Shown: positions 15,557-22,952, counted from the stretch's first letter. The stretch is 34,010 nt of DNA from Actinomycetes bacterium (GCA_025359865.1 JANYDH010000133.1:1-34010), one strand, 5' to 3'. Translations and numbers: made by a program. The notes: generated from the letters alone by a model not told the origin.

Positions 15557-16546
15557 ATGTCCACATCTGCAGCCACGGTCAACAGCGCGAGCAAGACGAA
15601 GGGCCGCAAGCGTGGTGAACCACGCCTGTTCGACTTTCGCCGTCAGAGCAAACTCTCGCGTGAGCACGTTCGCACGATGCAGATCGTGCAGGAGACGTTT
15701 GCTCGCGGCCTGACCACGATGCTGGCCGCGCAATTGCGCAGTGTGACCCAGGTCTCGATCCAGTCGATCGAGCAGCAGACCTACGACGAATACATCCGCG
15801 AACTGCCCAATCCAACGGTGCTGACCCTGCTCAGCCTGGCGCCGTTGTCGGGTGCGGCGATCCTGCAATGGCCACTCGACGTCGCATATGTGGCCGTTGA
15901 GATGATGCTGGGCGGCAAGGGCTATGTCGAGCAACCGAACCGGGCTCTCACGGATCTGGAGTCGCAGTTGATGCGGAGCATCATCGAACGAGCGCTTCCC
16001 GAACTTCGATATGCATTCGAGCCCGTAGTGGTGACCGAACCGAAGATCATGAGCCAGGAGTCGAACCCGCAGTTCGCACAGATCGCCGCGCCGACCGACA
16101 TGGTGATCATCGTTGCGTTCGATATTCACATCGAGGCGATCTCCGGCATCGCCACACTGTGCATCCCGTTCTCCAGCCTGCAGCCCTACCTCGAGGCGCT
16201 CTCGGCCACATCGCTGTATGCCAGCCAGTCGAACGTGAACGCCGAGGAGACCTCCGCCCGGTTGATCTATCATCTCGGTGAGACACCGGTCTCGGTGTCG
16301 GCGCAATTTCGTCCGGTCGAGATGTCAGCGCAAGACATCGTCCGCCTCCGTGTGGGCGACCTGCTACCGCTCAGCCATCCAGTAGATCAACCGTTGACAC
16401 TCGTCGTCGACGACATTCCCACGTTCGAGGCGCGGATCGGTCGGCGTAATCGTCGACTCGCCGTGCAGATCGTGCGTCGAGCCGAACCGGGGTCGCCGTC
16501 GTTGCGGCCAACTCGGTTCCAGCTCGGGCAGCCCGTCGATCGCTGA
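15557..16546 (+). CDS. fliM: flagellar motor switch protein FliM
   Basis: FliM forms the C ring wall between FliG and FliN and normally receives CheY-P at its N-terminus. The 329-residue product shows the CheC-like middle domain, from LFDFRRQSKLSREHVRTMQI through ETFARGLTTMLAAQLRSVTQ and YDEYIRELPNPTVLTLLSLA to GAAILQWPLDVAYVAVEMML. A C-terminal SpoA domain follows (about 245-320) with VSVSAQFRPVEMSAQDIVRL and RVGDLLPLSHPVDQPLTLVV. The first 30 residues (STSAATVNSASKTKGRKRGE) contain no LSQxEIDALL-type CheY-binding motif, the region where most FliM proteins have it. Confidence 0.93.
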   Translation: MSTSAATVNSASKTKGRKRGEPRLFDFRRQSKLSREHVRTMQIVQETFARGLTTMLAAQLRSVTQVSIQSIEQQTYDEYIRELPNPTVLTLLSLAPLSGAAILQWPLDVAYVAVEMMLGGKGYVEQPNRALTDLESQLMRSIIERALPELRYAFEPVVVTEPKIMSQESNPQFAQIAAPTDMVIIVAFDIHIEAISGIATLCIPFSSLQPYLEALSATSLYASQSNVNAEETSARLIYHLGETPVSVSAQFRPVEMSAQDIVRLRVGDLLPLSHPVDQPLTLVVDDIPTFEARIGRRNRRLAVQIVRRAEPGSPSLRPTRFQLGQPVDR

Positions 16547-16597
16547 ACTCGGCTCGGACGCGAACTCGGCGCCCGACCTGCTTTACAAGAGGCGCAA

Positions 16598-16615
16598 GAT
16601 CCGAACCATCGGATC
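16598..16615 (+). promoter_or_regulatory. perfect 7-bp hairpin in the fliM-fliN gap
   Basis: GATCCGA (16598-16604) and TCGGATC (16609-16615) form a tight hairpin with an ACCA loop, midway in the 105-base gap before fliN. It may be a weak terminator or mRNA-processing site. No gene lies in the gap. Confidence 0.35.
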
Positions 16616-16651
16616 AGCCCTCTAGCGGCAACTCGAGACACAGGAGCCCAT

Positions 16652-17392
16652 GTGAGCGATCGCGGTACTTCACGATCCGAACTGATGACGGCCGCTGAAG
16701 CGGCGGCGCTTGCTCTCGCACAGGCCTTTGGCCTAGGTGATGAGGCACGGATCGCGACCGACTGGCCGGTGGACGCGGGTGACGCCGTACTGCGCGCCGA
16801 GATCTCCGGTGAAACCACCGGCTCGATCGTGTTGGCCGTCAACGAAGAAGTCGCCGAACGTCTCGTCGGCAACACATCGGTGCTTGCAGAAGGGTTCACC
16901 AACGCGCTTCAAGCTGCCAGTCGTGCTCTGGGCTTCGACCTGACCGGTGGCGTGCCCGCCCAAGGTGACACGAGCGCACCCGCTGTGATCGTGGAGATTC
17001 TCGACGGCGGGCAACTCACTGCGCTCGCCGGTCTGACGCTGCCGATCGCAGACCCCGCTGCGCTGGCGGAGCCGCAAGGGTACGAGCCGTCGTCGTTCGA
17101 CCCCACGTTCGATGCAAAGGTCCTTTCGTCGGTCGTCGTGTCGGGATCGCTGGCGGTGCTGAACGATGTGGAGTTGGTGGTGACCGCCGAGTTGGGTCGC
17201 ACGACGATGCCTGTGCGAGATCTGCTCGGGCTCACGCCCGGCATGGTGGTCGAGATCGATCGTGCCGCTGGTTCGCCGATCGACCTGTTGGTCAACGGTC
17301 GCCGAATTGCAACCGGTGAGGTGGTCGTGATCGACGAGGAGTTCGGGATCCGGATCACCGAGATCGCCCCGATGGACGAGCGATCCCGTTGA
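16652..17392 (+). CDS. fliN: flagellar motor switch protein FliN with extra N-terminal domain
   Basis: FliN/FliY forms the base of the C ring. The C-terminal SpoA domain is clear at about residues 160-243: VLSSVVVSGSLAVLNDVELV, VTAELGRTTMPVRDLLGLTP, GMVVEIDRAAGSPIDLLVNG and RRIATGEVVVIDEEFGIRIT. The product has 246 residues, longer than short FliN (about 80-140). The N-terminal 135 residues (helical AAEAAALALAQAFG, then alternating strands such as GSIVLAVNEEVAERLVGN) resemble the CheC-like part of FliY, but the CheC phosphatase residues are not obvious to me. It starts at GTG 16652 with AGGAG upstream; the overlapping ATG at 16650 runs into a stop at once. Its 3' end merges into the 14-bp repeat array before fliO. 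Confidence 0.9.
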   Translation: MSDRGTSRSELMTAAEAAALALAQAFGLGDEARIATDWPVDAGDAVLRAEISGETTGSIVLAVNEEVAERLVGNTSVLAEGFTNALQAASRALGFDLTGGVPAQGDTSAPAVIVEILDGGQLTALAGLTLPIADPAALAEPQGYEPSSFDPTFDAKVLSSVVVSGSLAVLNDVELVVTAELGRTTMPVRDLLGLTPGMVVEIDRAAGSPIDLLVNGRRIATGEVVVIDEEFGIRITEIAPMDERSR

Positions 17393-17468
17393 GTGATGCC
17401 ACACATGCGACACCACACATGCGACACCAGATGAGTGACGCCAGATGAGTGACGTCAGATGAGTGACG
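17385..17468 (+). repeat. 14-bp tandem array across the fliN-fliO junction
   Basis: Six contiguous 14-base units: a decayed copy CCCGTTGAGTGATG (17385-17398) overlapping the fliN stop; two identical CCACACATGCGACA (17399-17426); two identical CCAGATGAGTGACG (17427-17454); and TCAGATGAGTGACG (17455-17468), whose ATG is the fliO start. Each unit from 17399 on carries an ATG. Since 14 is not a multiple of 3, successive ATGs fall in different frames. The ATGs at 17431 and 17445 open five-codon reading frames (MSDAR, MSDVR) that end in TGA overlapping the next unit's ATG. Confidence 0.9.
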
Positions 17469-17935
17469 TCGGTGTTGGAGCGCTACTCGTGCGGATGGTC
17501 GTCTCGTTGGCGGTCGTGCTCGCATTGGTGTTTGCGGCCTACGCTATCTTGCGTCGTCGCCAGGGGTTCTCCTCGGGTGGACTCGGTTCTGGACGCGCCG
17601 TGAAGTCCGCCCGCCGTGGCAGTCTGCTCCGGTCGAAGAGCGGCTCGTCGAGCAGCAAGGGCAGGGGACTCCGGGTTGTCGGGCGGATCGGCGTTGGCCG
17701 CACGGCCAGCGTCGTCGCTGTGCAGTTCGCTGATCGTGTGTTCATGCTCGGCGCTTCGGAGCAAGGCCCCCCGACCGTGTTGGCCGAGTTGGATCTCGAT
17801 GCCTGGAACAATGCGACGGAACCCCTTGAAGACCTTGCGCCGATCTCGCGTGCTGTGGGCGGTCCGCTGGCCGAGGGCGGCAAGCGGGCCGGTTTCGTCG
17901 ACGCACTGCGCGAGGCGACGACCCGTCGTGGCTGA
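17459..17935 (+). CDS. fliO: flagellar export accessory protein FliO
   Basis: FliO is a small membrane protein that helps assemble the FliP-FliQ-FliR export gate. The 158-residue product has one membrane segment near residues 8-28 (ALLVRMVVSLAVVLALVFAA), a basic, Gly/Ser-rich linker (residues about 30-65) and a soluble domain. That domain has the typical beta pattern RGLRVVGRIGVGRTASVVAV followed by FADRVFMLGASEQGPPTVLA, like the FliO family's phrase in which a shared property is stored as (V/L)xxxLGxKxxLxLVxVGxxxLLLG. The start at 17459 is the last ATG of the 14-bp array; ATGs in the earlier units are out of frame. It overlaps the fliP start by 8 bases. Confidence 0.87.
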   Translation: MSDVGVGALLVRMVVSLAVVLALVFAAYAILRRRQGFSSGGLGSGRAVKSARRGSLLRSKSGSSSSKGRGLRVVGRIGVGRTASVVAVQFADRVFMLGASEQGPPTVLAELDLDAWNNATEPLEDLAPISRAVGGPLAEGGKRAGFVDALREATTRRG

Positions 17936-18914
17936 CTTCCGCCACCAGGTCCTCCGGGTTGTCTCGGTGCTTGGTCTCGCCATTGCTGCAGCGACGGTGC
18001 TGTCGGTCTTCGCCGGGGTGGGGGAGGCGCATGCGTCACCGCCGACACCGCCGACGCCGATTCCCGTACCGTCGTTCCCTACTCCGTCGATCCCAACGCC
18101 GTCGATTCCCACGTCATCGATTCCGACTGCCGTGAACACGCCTCAGATTCCGGATCGGTTGGACCCGCCGGTTCCGACACCGCCGACGCCCGGCTCATCA
18201 GGTTCATCCGGATCTCCGGGCACTGGTACCGACGGCTCCTCGACTCCGAGCGCCACCTTGGATCTGAACTTGCCGGATGTCACACAGAAGACATCGAACT
18301 CGGTCGTCCTCATCCTGCTGCTCACCGTGTTGGCAGTGGCACCGAGCCTGCTCGTGCTGTGCACTTCGTTCACCCGTATCGTGATCGTGCTCGGCCTGAC
18401 CCGCAACGCGATCGGCATTCCCTCGATCCCGCCGCAACAGGTGATCGTCGGCCTCAGCGTGTTCCTCACACTGTTCGTCATGGGTCCGACCCTCGGTCAG
18501 ATGAAGACGGTGGCGCTCGACCCATTGCTCGACGGCAAGATCACTACCTCACAGGCATTCGAGAGGGTGCAGGTTCCGTTGCGCGGATTTCTACTCCAAC
18601 ACACTCGCGAGTCGGAACTGAAGCTGTTTCTCGACGCCTCCCACACAGCCACTCCTGTCGACCGCGACAAGGTGCCCCTGAACGCGCTGATCCCAGCGTT
18701 CGTACTGTCGGAATTGAAGAGCGCGTTCATCATGGGTTTCGTCATCTTCGTGCCCTTCCTCGTGATCGACCTCGTCGTCTCTGCGGTGCTGATGGGGCTC
18801 GGCATGATGATGCTGCCTCCATCGTTCGTGTCGCTTCCGTTCAAGCTGCTGCTCTTCATCATGCTCGATGGCTGGATGTTGGTCACCGGCATGTTGCTCA
18901 CCTCCTACAAATAG
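17928..18914 (+). CDS. fliP: flagellar export gate protein FliP with Pro-rich insertion
   Basis: FliP is the main subunit of the FliP5-FliQ4-FliR1 export pore. From GTG 17928 it has 328 residues, versus about 245 usually. Residues 1-36 form a signal peptide (LRVVSVLGLAIAAATVLSVF, ending AHA), as known for other FliP proteins. Residues 37-110 are a Pro/Ser/Thr-rich insertion with repeats such as PTPSIPTPSIPTSSIPT. From about 118 the classic FliP core follows: NSVVLILLLTVLAVAPSLLV, LCTSFTRIVIVLGLTRNAIG, IPPQQVIVGLSVFLTLFVMG, then LIPAFVLSELKSAFIMGFVI and MLPPSFVSLPFKLLLFIMLD. The start overlaps fliO by 8 bases, supporting translational coupling. The insertion is the odd part and would lie outside the membrane if the signal peptide works. 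Confidence 0.94.
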   Translation: MADFRHQVLRVVSVLGLAIAAATVLSVFAGVGEAHASPPTPPTPIPVPSFPTPSIPTPSIPTSSIPTAVNTPQIPDRLDPPVPTPPTPGSSGSSGSPGTGTDGSSTPSATLDLNLPDVTQKTSNSVVLILLLTVLAVAPSLLVLCTSFTRIVIVLGLTRNAIGIPSIPPQQVIVGLSVFLTLFVMGPTLGQMKTVALDPLLDGKITTSQAFERVQVPLRGFLLQHTRESELKLFLDASHTATPVDRDKVPLNALIPAFVLSELKSAFIMGFVIFVPFLVIDLVVSAVLMGLGMMMLPPSFVSLPFKLLLFIMLDGWMLVTGMLLTSYK

Positions 18915-18923
18915 GACTTCATC

Positions 18924-19196
18924 ATGACCAGTCAACAAGTGATCGACATCGGTACCCGCGCTCTGCTCGTCTCGGCGAAAGTGGCAGGCCCATTCCTTGC
19001 TGTCGTGCTTGCTATCGGGGTGATCGTCGGGCTGATGCAGTCCGTGACGCAACTTCAGGAACCCACGCTCACGTTCGTCCCCAAGTTGGTCGGCTCGGCA
19101 ATCGTGATTGCCGCGAGTGGCAACTGGATGCTCGCCTCGCTCGTTTCCTTTGGCCATGATCTGGCAGCGAGCGTTCCTGCGTTGTTGAAGGGCTAA
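18924..19196 (+). CDS. fliQ: flagellar export gate protein FliQ
   Basis: FliQ is a two-helix hairpin subunit of the export gate. The 90-residue product matches family length exactly. It begins MTSQQVIDIGTRALLVSAKV, has the first membrane hairpin AGPFLAVVLAIGVIVGLMQS, the conserved VTQLQEPTLTFVPKL link and a second membrane segment before FGHDLAASVPALLKG. It lies 9 bases after fliP and 6 bases before fliR, in the invariant fliP-fliQ-fliR-flhB order. Confidence 0.96.
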   Translation: MTSQQVIDIGTRALLVSAKVAGPFLAVVLAIGVIVGLMQSVTQLQEPTLTFVPKLVGSAIVIAASGNWMLASLVSFGHDLAASVPALLKG

Positions 19197-19202
19197 CTTG
19201 CC

Positions 19203-19964
19203 ATGCAGCTGAACTTCGATCCGGTCACGCTCGTCGGGTTCAGCCTTGTCCTCGTCCGTGCCACGGCATTCGTCATTCTCTGCCCACCGTTCAACAGCCC
19301 GGCGATCCCTACAAGAATCAAGGCGGGGTTCGCGGTTGCATTGTCGTTCGTGTTGGCTCAGCGGGTGGGTGCCGAGGTGGCATCGCTGTCGATGTCGGCA
19401 TACGTCGGCGCGCTTGCCTCGCAACTGGTAGCAGGTCTCGCGTTGGCCGCCTTCGTGTTCGTGATCTTCCAGACGCTGCAAACGGCGGGCGAAATGATCG
19501 ACCTGCAGGTCGGGTTCTCGCTCGGTGGCATCCTGGATCCGTTGTCGGGCAACACGTCGACCCCGATCGGACGGCTGCATCAACTGCTGGGGATCGCCAT
19601 CTTGTTCGCCATCAACGGTCACGTCTTGGTGGTCCGGGCGTTCCTCGAATCGGTGCAAGCGGCGCCACTCGGGCATGTCGACACAACGGCGCTTGCCTCC
19701 GGCTTGGTCAAGTACGTCGGCCTGTTGATGATTGCTGCCATCGAAATCTCTCTACCGATCATCGCCGCGCTGTTCTGTACGGAGGTGGCGCTCGGGCTGT
19801 TGGGTAAGGCCGCCCCACAGCTGAACATCATGGTGATCGGCTTCGGTCTGAAGACCATGATCGCCTTTACGCTGCTCGGCGCGACCCTGGTCATGTTGCC
19901 AGAAGCCACCGAATCGCTGGTGTGGCAGGCCCTCCGCTCCGCAAGTCAGGTATTCCGGGGGTGA
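19203..19964 (+). CDS. fliR: flagellar export gate protein FliR
   Basis: FliR is the single-copy subunit that closes the export pore. The 253-residue polytopic product has about six hydrophobic segments. Landmarks are FSLVLVRATAFVILCPPFNS, IPTRIKAGFAVALSFVLAQR, QTAGEMIDLQVGFSLGGILD with PLSGNTSTPIGRLHQLLGIA, and ALGLLGKAAPQLNIMVIGFG, all standard FliR positions. It follows fliQ and its stop sits 3 bases before the flhB GTG. Confidence 0.95.
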   Translation: MQLNFDPVTLVGFSLVLVRATAFVILCPPFNSPAIPTRIKAGFAVALSFVLAQRVGAEVASLSMSAYVGALASQLVAGLALAAFVFVIFQTLQTAGEMIDLQVGFSLGGILDPLSGNTSTPIGRLHQLLGIAILFAINGHVLVVRAFLESVQAAPLGHVDTTALASGLVKYVGLLMIAAIEISLPIIAALFCTEVALGLLGKAAPQLNIMVIGFGLKTMIAFTLLGATLVMLPEATESLVWQALRSASQVFRG

Positions 19965-19967
19965 GTC

Positions 19968-21152
19968 GTGTCCAACCGTAGCGACAAGACCGAGGCCCCC
20001 ACCGCAAAACGTAAGGCCGACTCGAAGAAGAAGGGTCAGGTCTCGAAGTCGCAGGACCTGTCGGCCTGGGCCACGATGCTCGCTGCCACCTACGCGCTGC
20101 CGGCCACTATCCGTAGCGCCGGTAACGTGACGACCGATGCGCTCGCTTCTGCGCGTCGCATCGGCCAGGCCTCAGACCCGCAAGCCGCCGTCGGCGTTCT
20201 CGGCCACGCGCTTCAGGGCGGATTGATGGCAGCAATGCCGATTCTGCTGGTGTGTATCGTGGTGGGCGTTGGGAGCCAGCTCGGCCAGACCGGTCTGGTG
20301 CTCTCGCTTCATCCATTGAAGCCCGATTTCAAACGGATCAATCCGATGAAGGGGCTGAAGAACCTGCTCTCACCGAAGTCGCTCTGGCAGACGGCGAAGC
20401 AAGTAGCCAAGAGCGCGGTCATTACCAAGCTGGCGTGGCCACATGTGCAGGCCATCAATGACCGCCTGACGATGCATGGTCGGGTGCCAGTAGGCGAAGG
20501 AATCGGTGTCGTCGCCCGAGAACTGATCGCGATGGTGCGTGTGATCGCGTGGGGGGTCATCGGTGTTGCTGCTCTCGACTACATGTACCAGCGGCGGACC
20601 CACCGGGCTGATCTGCGGATGACCAAGCAGCAGGTGAAAGAAGAGATGAAACAAAGCGAGGGCAACCCGCAGTTGAAGCAGCGGATCCGGTCGTTGCAAA
20701 TGGCAGCCTCGCGCAATCGAATGATGAGTGCTGTCGCCGGAGCGACGGTCGTGGTCACCAACCCCACGCACATCGCTGTCGCGATCGTGTACGACCCGGC
20801 AAAGGGTGGGGCACCGAAAGTGGTGGCGATCGGGACCGATGTGATCGCGGGCAAGATCCGCGAGCTGGCCCGATCGGCAGGTGTGCCGGTGATCGAGGCG
20901 AAGCCGTTGGCCCGTGCGCTGTGGCGTTCGTGTGATGTCGGCGATGAGATACCGGTGGTGTTGTACGAAGCGGTGGCCAAGGTGCTGGCGTTCATCCGTC
21001 GCGTGAAGGGCACGCTGTTGGAGTCGGCAGCGATGCTCCCATTGCCGCACAGCTACAACGTCGACCGCTCGATGCTCGACGCCCTGCCCGCCCGCCGAGG
21101 CAAGCGCGGCCTGCGCGCCGAGCCGCGGCCCGGCGCTCGCACCGCAGCCTGA
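19968..21152 (+). CDS. flhB: flagellar export switch protein FlhB
   Basis: FlhB wraps the export gate and switches substrate class from hook to filament after autocleavage. The 394-residue product begins with a basic segment (SDKTEAPTAKRKADSKKKGQ) and has four membrane segments in residues about 30-215. The cytoplasmic domain contains QVKEEMKQSEGNPQLKQRIR and the autocleavage motif NPTH at residues 265-268 (TNPTHIAVAIVYD), intact. The tail after about 360 is Arg/Ala-rich. It starts at GTG 19968, just after the fliR stop. It ends the fliM-flhB block; the reverse-strand RES-like gene stops only 24 bases beyond. Confidence 0.96.
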   Translation: MSNRSDKTEAPTAKRKADSKKKGQVSKSQDLSAWATMLAATYALPATIRSAGNVTTDALASARRIGQASDPQAAVGVLGHALQGGLMAAMPILLVCIVVGVGSQLGQTGLVLSLHPLKPDFKRINPMKGLKNLLSPKSLWQTAKQVAKSAVITKLAWPHVQAINDRLTMHGRVPVGEGIGVVARELIAMVRVIAWGVIGVAALDYMYQRRTHRADLRMTKQQVKEEMKQSEGNPQLKQRIRSLQMAASRNRMMSAVAGATVVVTNPTHIAVAIVYDPAKGGAPKVVAIGTDVIAGKIRELARSAGVPVIEAKPLARALWRSCDVGDEIPVVLYEAVAKVLAFIRRVKGTLLESAAMLPLPHSYNVDRSMLDALPARRGKRGLRAEPRPGARTAA

Positions 21153-21176
21153 GAAATACCTGGAAGGTGCAGCCAG

Positions 21177-21578
21177 CTATCGACGCCCCGGCGGCGGCGG
21201 TGTTGTCGTAGGTATGTCGAACGGGATGGAGGCGACTCGTACACCGAGTCGGCGAGCGATTGAGGCCGCACCCCCCTCGAGATCGGCGAGGGCGAGTACA
21301 TCGCCGGTGCGCGCCGCTGTCACCATGGAACGAACAGCGATGTCCTGCCGGGGAACGACCTGTTGTCCACGAAAAACTTCGAGCCACGCCCCGGCCGGGT
21401 CGTCGGCGAAGTAGCAACTTCCGTTGGGGCGGGGTAGGTCATAACGTACTGGCTGTCCGCCATCCGAACTCGAGAAATACCATGCTGCGGCACTCGAACC
21501 GTTGCGATAGGTCTTCATGATCCGAAACAGGCGCTGCCTCGGGCCAATTCGTCGGACCGGAAAGCCTGAGCCGCTCAC
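21177..21578 (-). CDS. RES-domain toxin-like protein, C-terminally shortened
   Basis: RES-domain toxins (MbcT/ParT type) destroy or modify NAD+ or related targets and are held by an Xre/MbcA-type antitoxin. The 133-residue product has the first RES features: RQRLFRI (Arg 19), Tyr 24, and NGSCYFADDPAGAWLEVF (about 52-69, with Glu 67), comparable with the family's GxxYxAxxPxxAxxE pattern. A strand-turn segment TGDVLALADLEGGAASIARR follows. It then ends in a Pro-rich tail at residue 133, roughly where a normal RES protein still has about 50-60 residues including the conserved Ser. It may be inactive. GTG 21578 overlaps the upstream antitoxin stop (GTGA); ATG 21596 in frame is an alternative. The stop is only 24 bases from the convergent flhB stop. 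Confidence 0.6.
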   Translation of the reverse strand: MSGSGFPVRRIGPRQRLFRIMKTYRNGSSAAAWYFSSSDGGQPVRYDLPRPNGSCYFADDPAGAWLEVFRGQQVVPRQDIAVRSMVTAARTGDVLALADLEGGAASIARRLGVRVASIPFDIPTTTPPPPGRR

Positions 21579-21967
21579 GCAAGAGAACTGGCCCATTGGT
21601 GGGCCGTTGCCACGACAGCATCTCGGCCGCCACGACGGAGTGCATTGATGGGTTTCTCATCGGCGAGATCGGGCTCGGGGCTCACGAGCCACGATGCGAC
21701 TGACCACATTGAGATCAGTCCGTCGTCGAACAGCTTCACTACGTCGGCGACACCGTCGGTGTCATAGACCGGCCCGAGATGCTCGATCCAGACCTCGCCC
21801 GAGTCGACGACATGCTCGGCCGCTCGACGTACCAGACTTGATAGGTCGCTGATGTGCGAGAGCGCCTTCCCATCCGGATCCCGTAGGAGCAGTTCCGCCG
21901 CGAACGCATCCAGCGCCCGGCGGTGGCTGCGTGGAGCCCTCCGGGTAACAATCTCCAGCACGGCCAT
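21575..21967 (-). CDS. Xre/MbcA/ParS-like antitoxin candidate
   Basis: The product has 130 residues. Its C-terminal part (about 80-127, DDGLISMWSVASWLVSPEPD then LADEKPINALRRGGRDAVVA) fits the DUF2384 toxin-binding pattern of RES-linked antitoxins: a helix, W-L-x(2)-P-x-P-x-L, a proline loop, then a final helix starting at a Gly-Arg pair. No clear helix-turn-helix is visible in the N-terminal half, which begins MAVLEIVTRRAPRSHRRALD. It is directly upstream of the RES-like gene and overlaps it by 4 bases, the gene order expected of RES-Xre modules. ATG 21967 has AGGAAG upstream. Repeated TCAAC motifs span its promoter region. The identification is by pattern and partner, so moderate. Confidence 0.55.
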   Translation of the reverse strand: MAVLEIVTRRAPRSHRRALDAFAAELLLRDPDGKALSHISDLSSLVRRAAEHVVDSGEVWIEHLGPVYDTDGVADVVKLFDDGLISMWSVASWLVSPEPDLADEKPINALRRGGRDAVVATAHQWASSLA

Positions 21968-22028
21968 CAACTACTTCCTGTCAACTACGTCAACCATAAC
22001 TGTACCGAAGAAGTCAACGATGTCGACC
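21967..22028 (-). promoter_or_regulatory. repeated GTCAAC motifs upstream of the antitoxin gene
   Basis: On the plus strand, TCAACTAC occurs at 21967-21974 and 21981-21988, then GTCAACC at 21989-21995, GTCAACG at 22013-22019 and GTCGACC at 22022-22028. Read on the minus strand these give GTTGAC half-sites, one of them TTGACA-like, spaced as expected for an autoregulatory operator and promoter. The stretch is visibly AT-richer than its surroundings. No gene is seen in 21968-22093. Confidence 0.5.
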
Positions 22029-22093
22029 CTGGGAGAGTGTGGCCCTGCCGCTAGCAGTGAGGAGCTGTCCCTGCGGTTTGACCGTACAGTGAT

Positions 22094-22348
22094 TTAGCTT
22101 GGCTTGCGGGGGAGATCACCGAACGCGCTCGGGCGTTCAACCGCAACAGGCACCGACTCGGTTGCTGCGGCTGCGGCAGCACGGTTCGACAACAGGATCT
22201 CTTCGTACACCTCTTCGCGGTGCACACTCACCGAGCGGGGTGCGCGGATGCCGATCCGCACCTGATCGCGACTCAACTCCAGCACGGTGATCACGATGTC
22301 GTCGCCAACAAGGATGCTCTGTCCGGTGCGGCGCGTCAGCACCAGCAT
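22094..22348 (-). CDS. csrA: carbon storage regulator CsrA (translational repressor)
   Basis: CsrA is a small RNA-binding homodimer that blocks ribosome binding sites, most notably of flagellin mRNA in FliW-containing bacteria. The 84-residue product begins [20 protein letters not shown] and continues [20 protein letters not shown] and [10 protein letters not shown], an unmistakable CsrA core (about 55 residues). A 30-residue Ala- and Pro-containing tail follows, longer than in Escherichia coli. Start ATG 22348 has GAGG upstream and overlaps the fliW stop (TAATG), so it is co-translated with fliW. In this arrangement FliW sequesters CsrA until flagellin titrates FliW away. Confidence 0.96.
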   Translation of the reverse strand: MLVLTRRTGQSILVGDDIVITVLELSRDQVRIGIRAPRSVSVHREEVYEEILLSNRAAAAAATESVPVAVERPSAFGDLPRKPS

Positions 22349-22815
22349 TACTTCACCTCGGCAGGCGATGTAGTTGCGAGTGGCGCACTGACCGGCCATC
22401 TGGTGTCACCAAGGATCACTTGATGCAGTCGCTGATGGCGCAGGTCGACAATCAGCGGGGCGCGCAAATTGGCCGACATCTGGGTGCCGTCGTGGTCGTT
22501 ACGAACCGTGATCAGGCTGAGAATCCGCACGTCGGCGTCGTCGTCGATGCCCAAGCCCTCGGCGTCGATCTCGAAGTCGTACTCGGGAAACGGCACCCAC
22601 GGCACGACGCAGAGAAACGACAGATCACCATCGTCGAGATCTTGAAGCCAGAACAGGGTCGGATCCGTAGTGTCGGGCTCATTGCCCGGCATCGAGGCAG
22701 CGTTCATCAACACGACACGGTGCATGTCGGGAAAGCCGGGGATGCCGCTCGGGATGTCGAGCGCACCGTCCTCGTCCACCTCGATAGCGCCGAAACGCCT
22801 CGTCTCGAGTTGCAT
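22348..22815 (-). CDS. fliW: flagellar assembly factor FliW
   Basis: FliW binds either flagellin or CsrA and so couples flagellin synthesis to secretion. The 155-residue product is typical: [20 protein letters not shown], then [20 protein letters not shown], a segment [20 protein letters not shown], and the strand [20 protein letters not shown] with [22 protein letters not shown] is a hallmark. The start ATG 22815 has GGAGGTCAT directly upstream, so longer versions are not supported. It forms a two-gene minus-strand operon with csrA, divergent from flhA; the 137-base spacer (22816-22952) must hold both promoters, although I see no clear sites. Confidence 0.95.
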   Translation of the reverse strand: MQLETRRFGAIEVDEDGALDIPSGIPGFPDMHRVVLMNAASMPGNEPDTTDPTLFWLQDLDDGDLSFLCVVPWVPFPEYDFEIDAEGLGIDDDADVRILSLITVRNDHDGTQMSANLRAPLIVDLRHQRLHQVILGDTRWPVSAPLATTSPAEVK

Positions 22816-22952
22816 ATGACCTCCTGTCGTGTCGTCTTGTCGCTCTGAGCGGTTCAACCAAACGGCGGCGAACCCACTGGACAAGTGCCGCTTCCTGCGA
22901 ACTGTTGTGAACGTCCGGAGGAGTTGCGATCACGCAGCAAGGTCACGGGGCA

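Noticed and set aside
18591-19676. 361-codon minus-strand open frame over fliP-fliQ-fliR
   Set aside because: It spans three certain genes in opposite sense; extremely His/Arg/Glu/Gln-rich composition typical of shadow frames.
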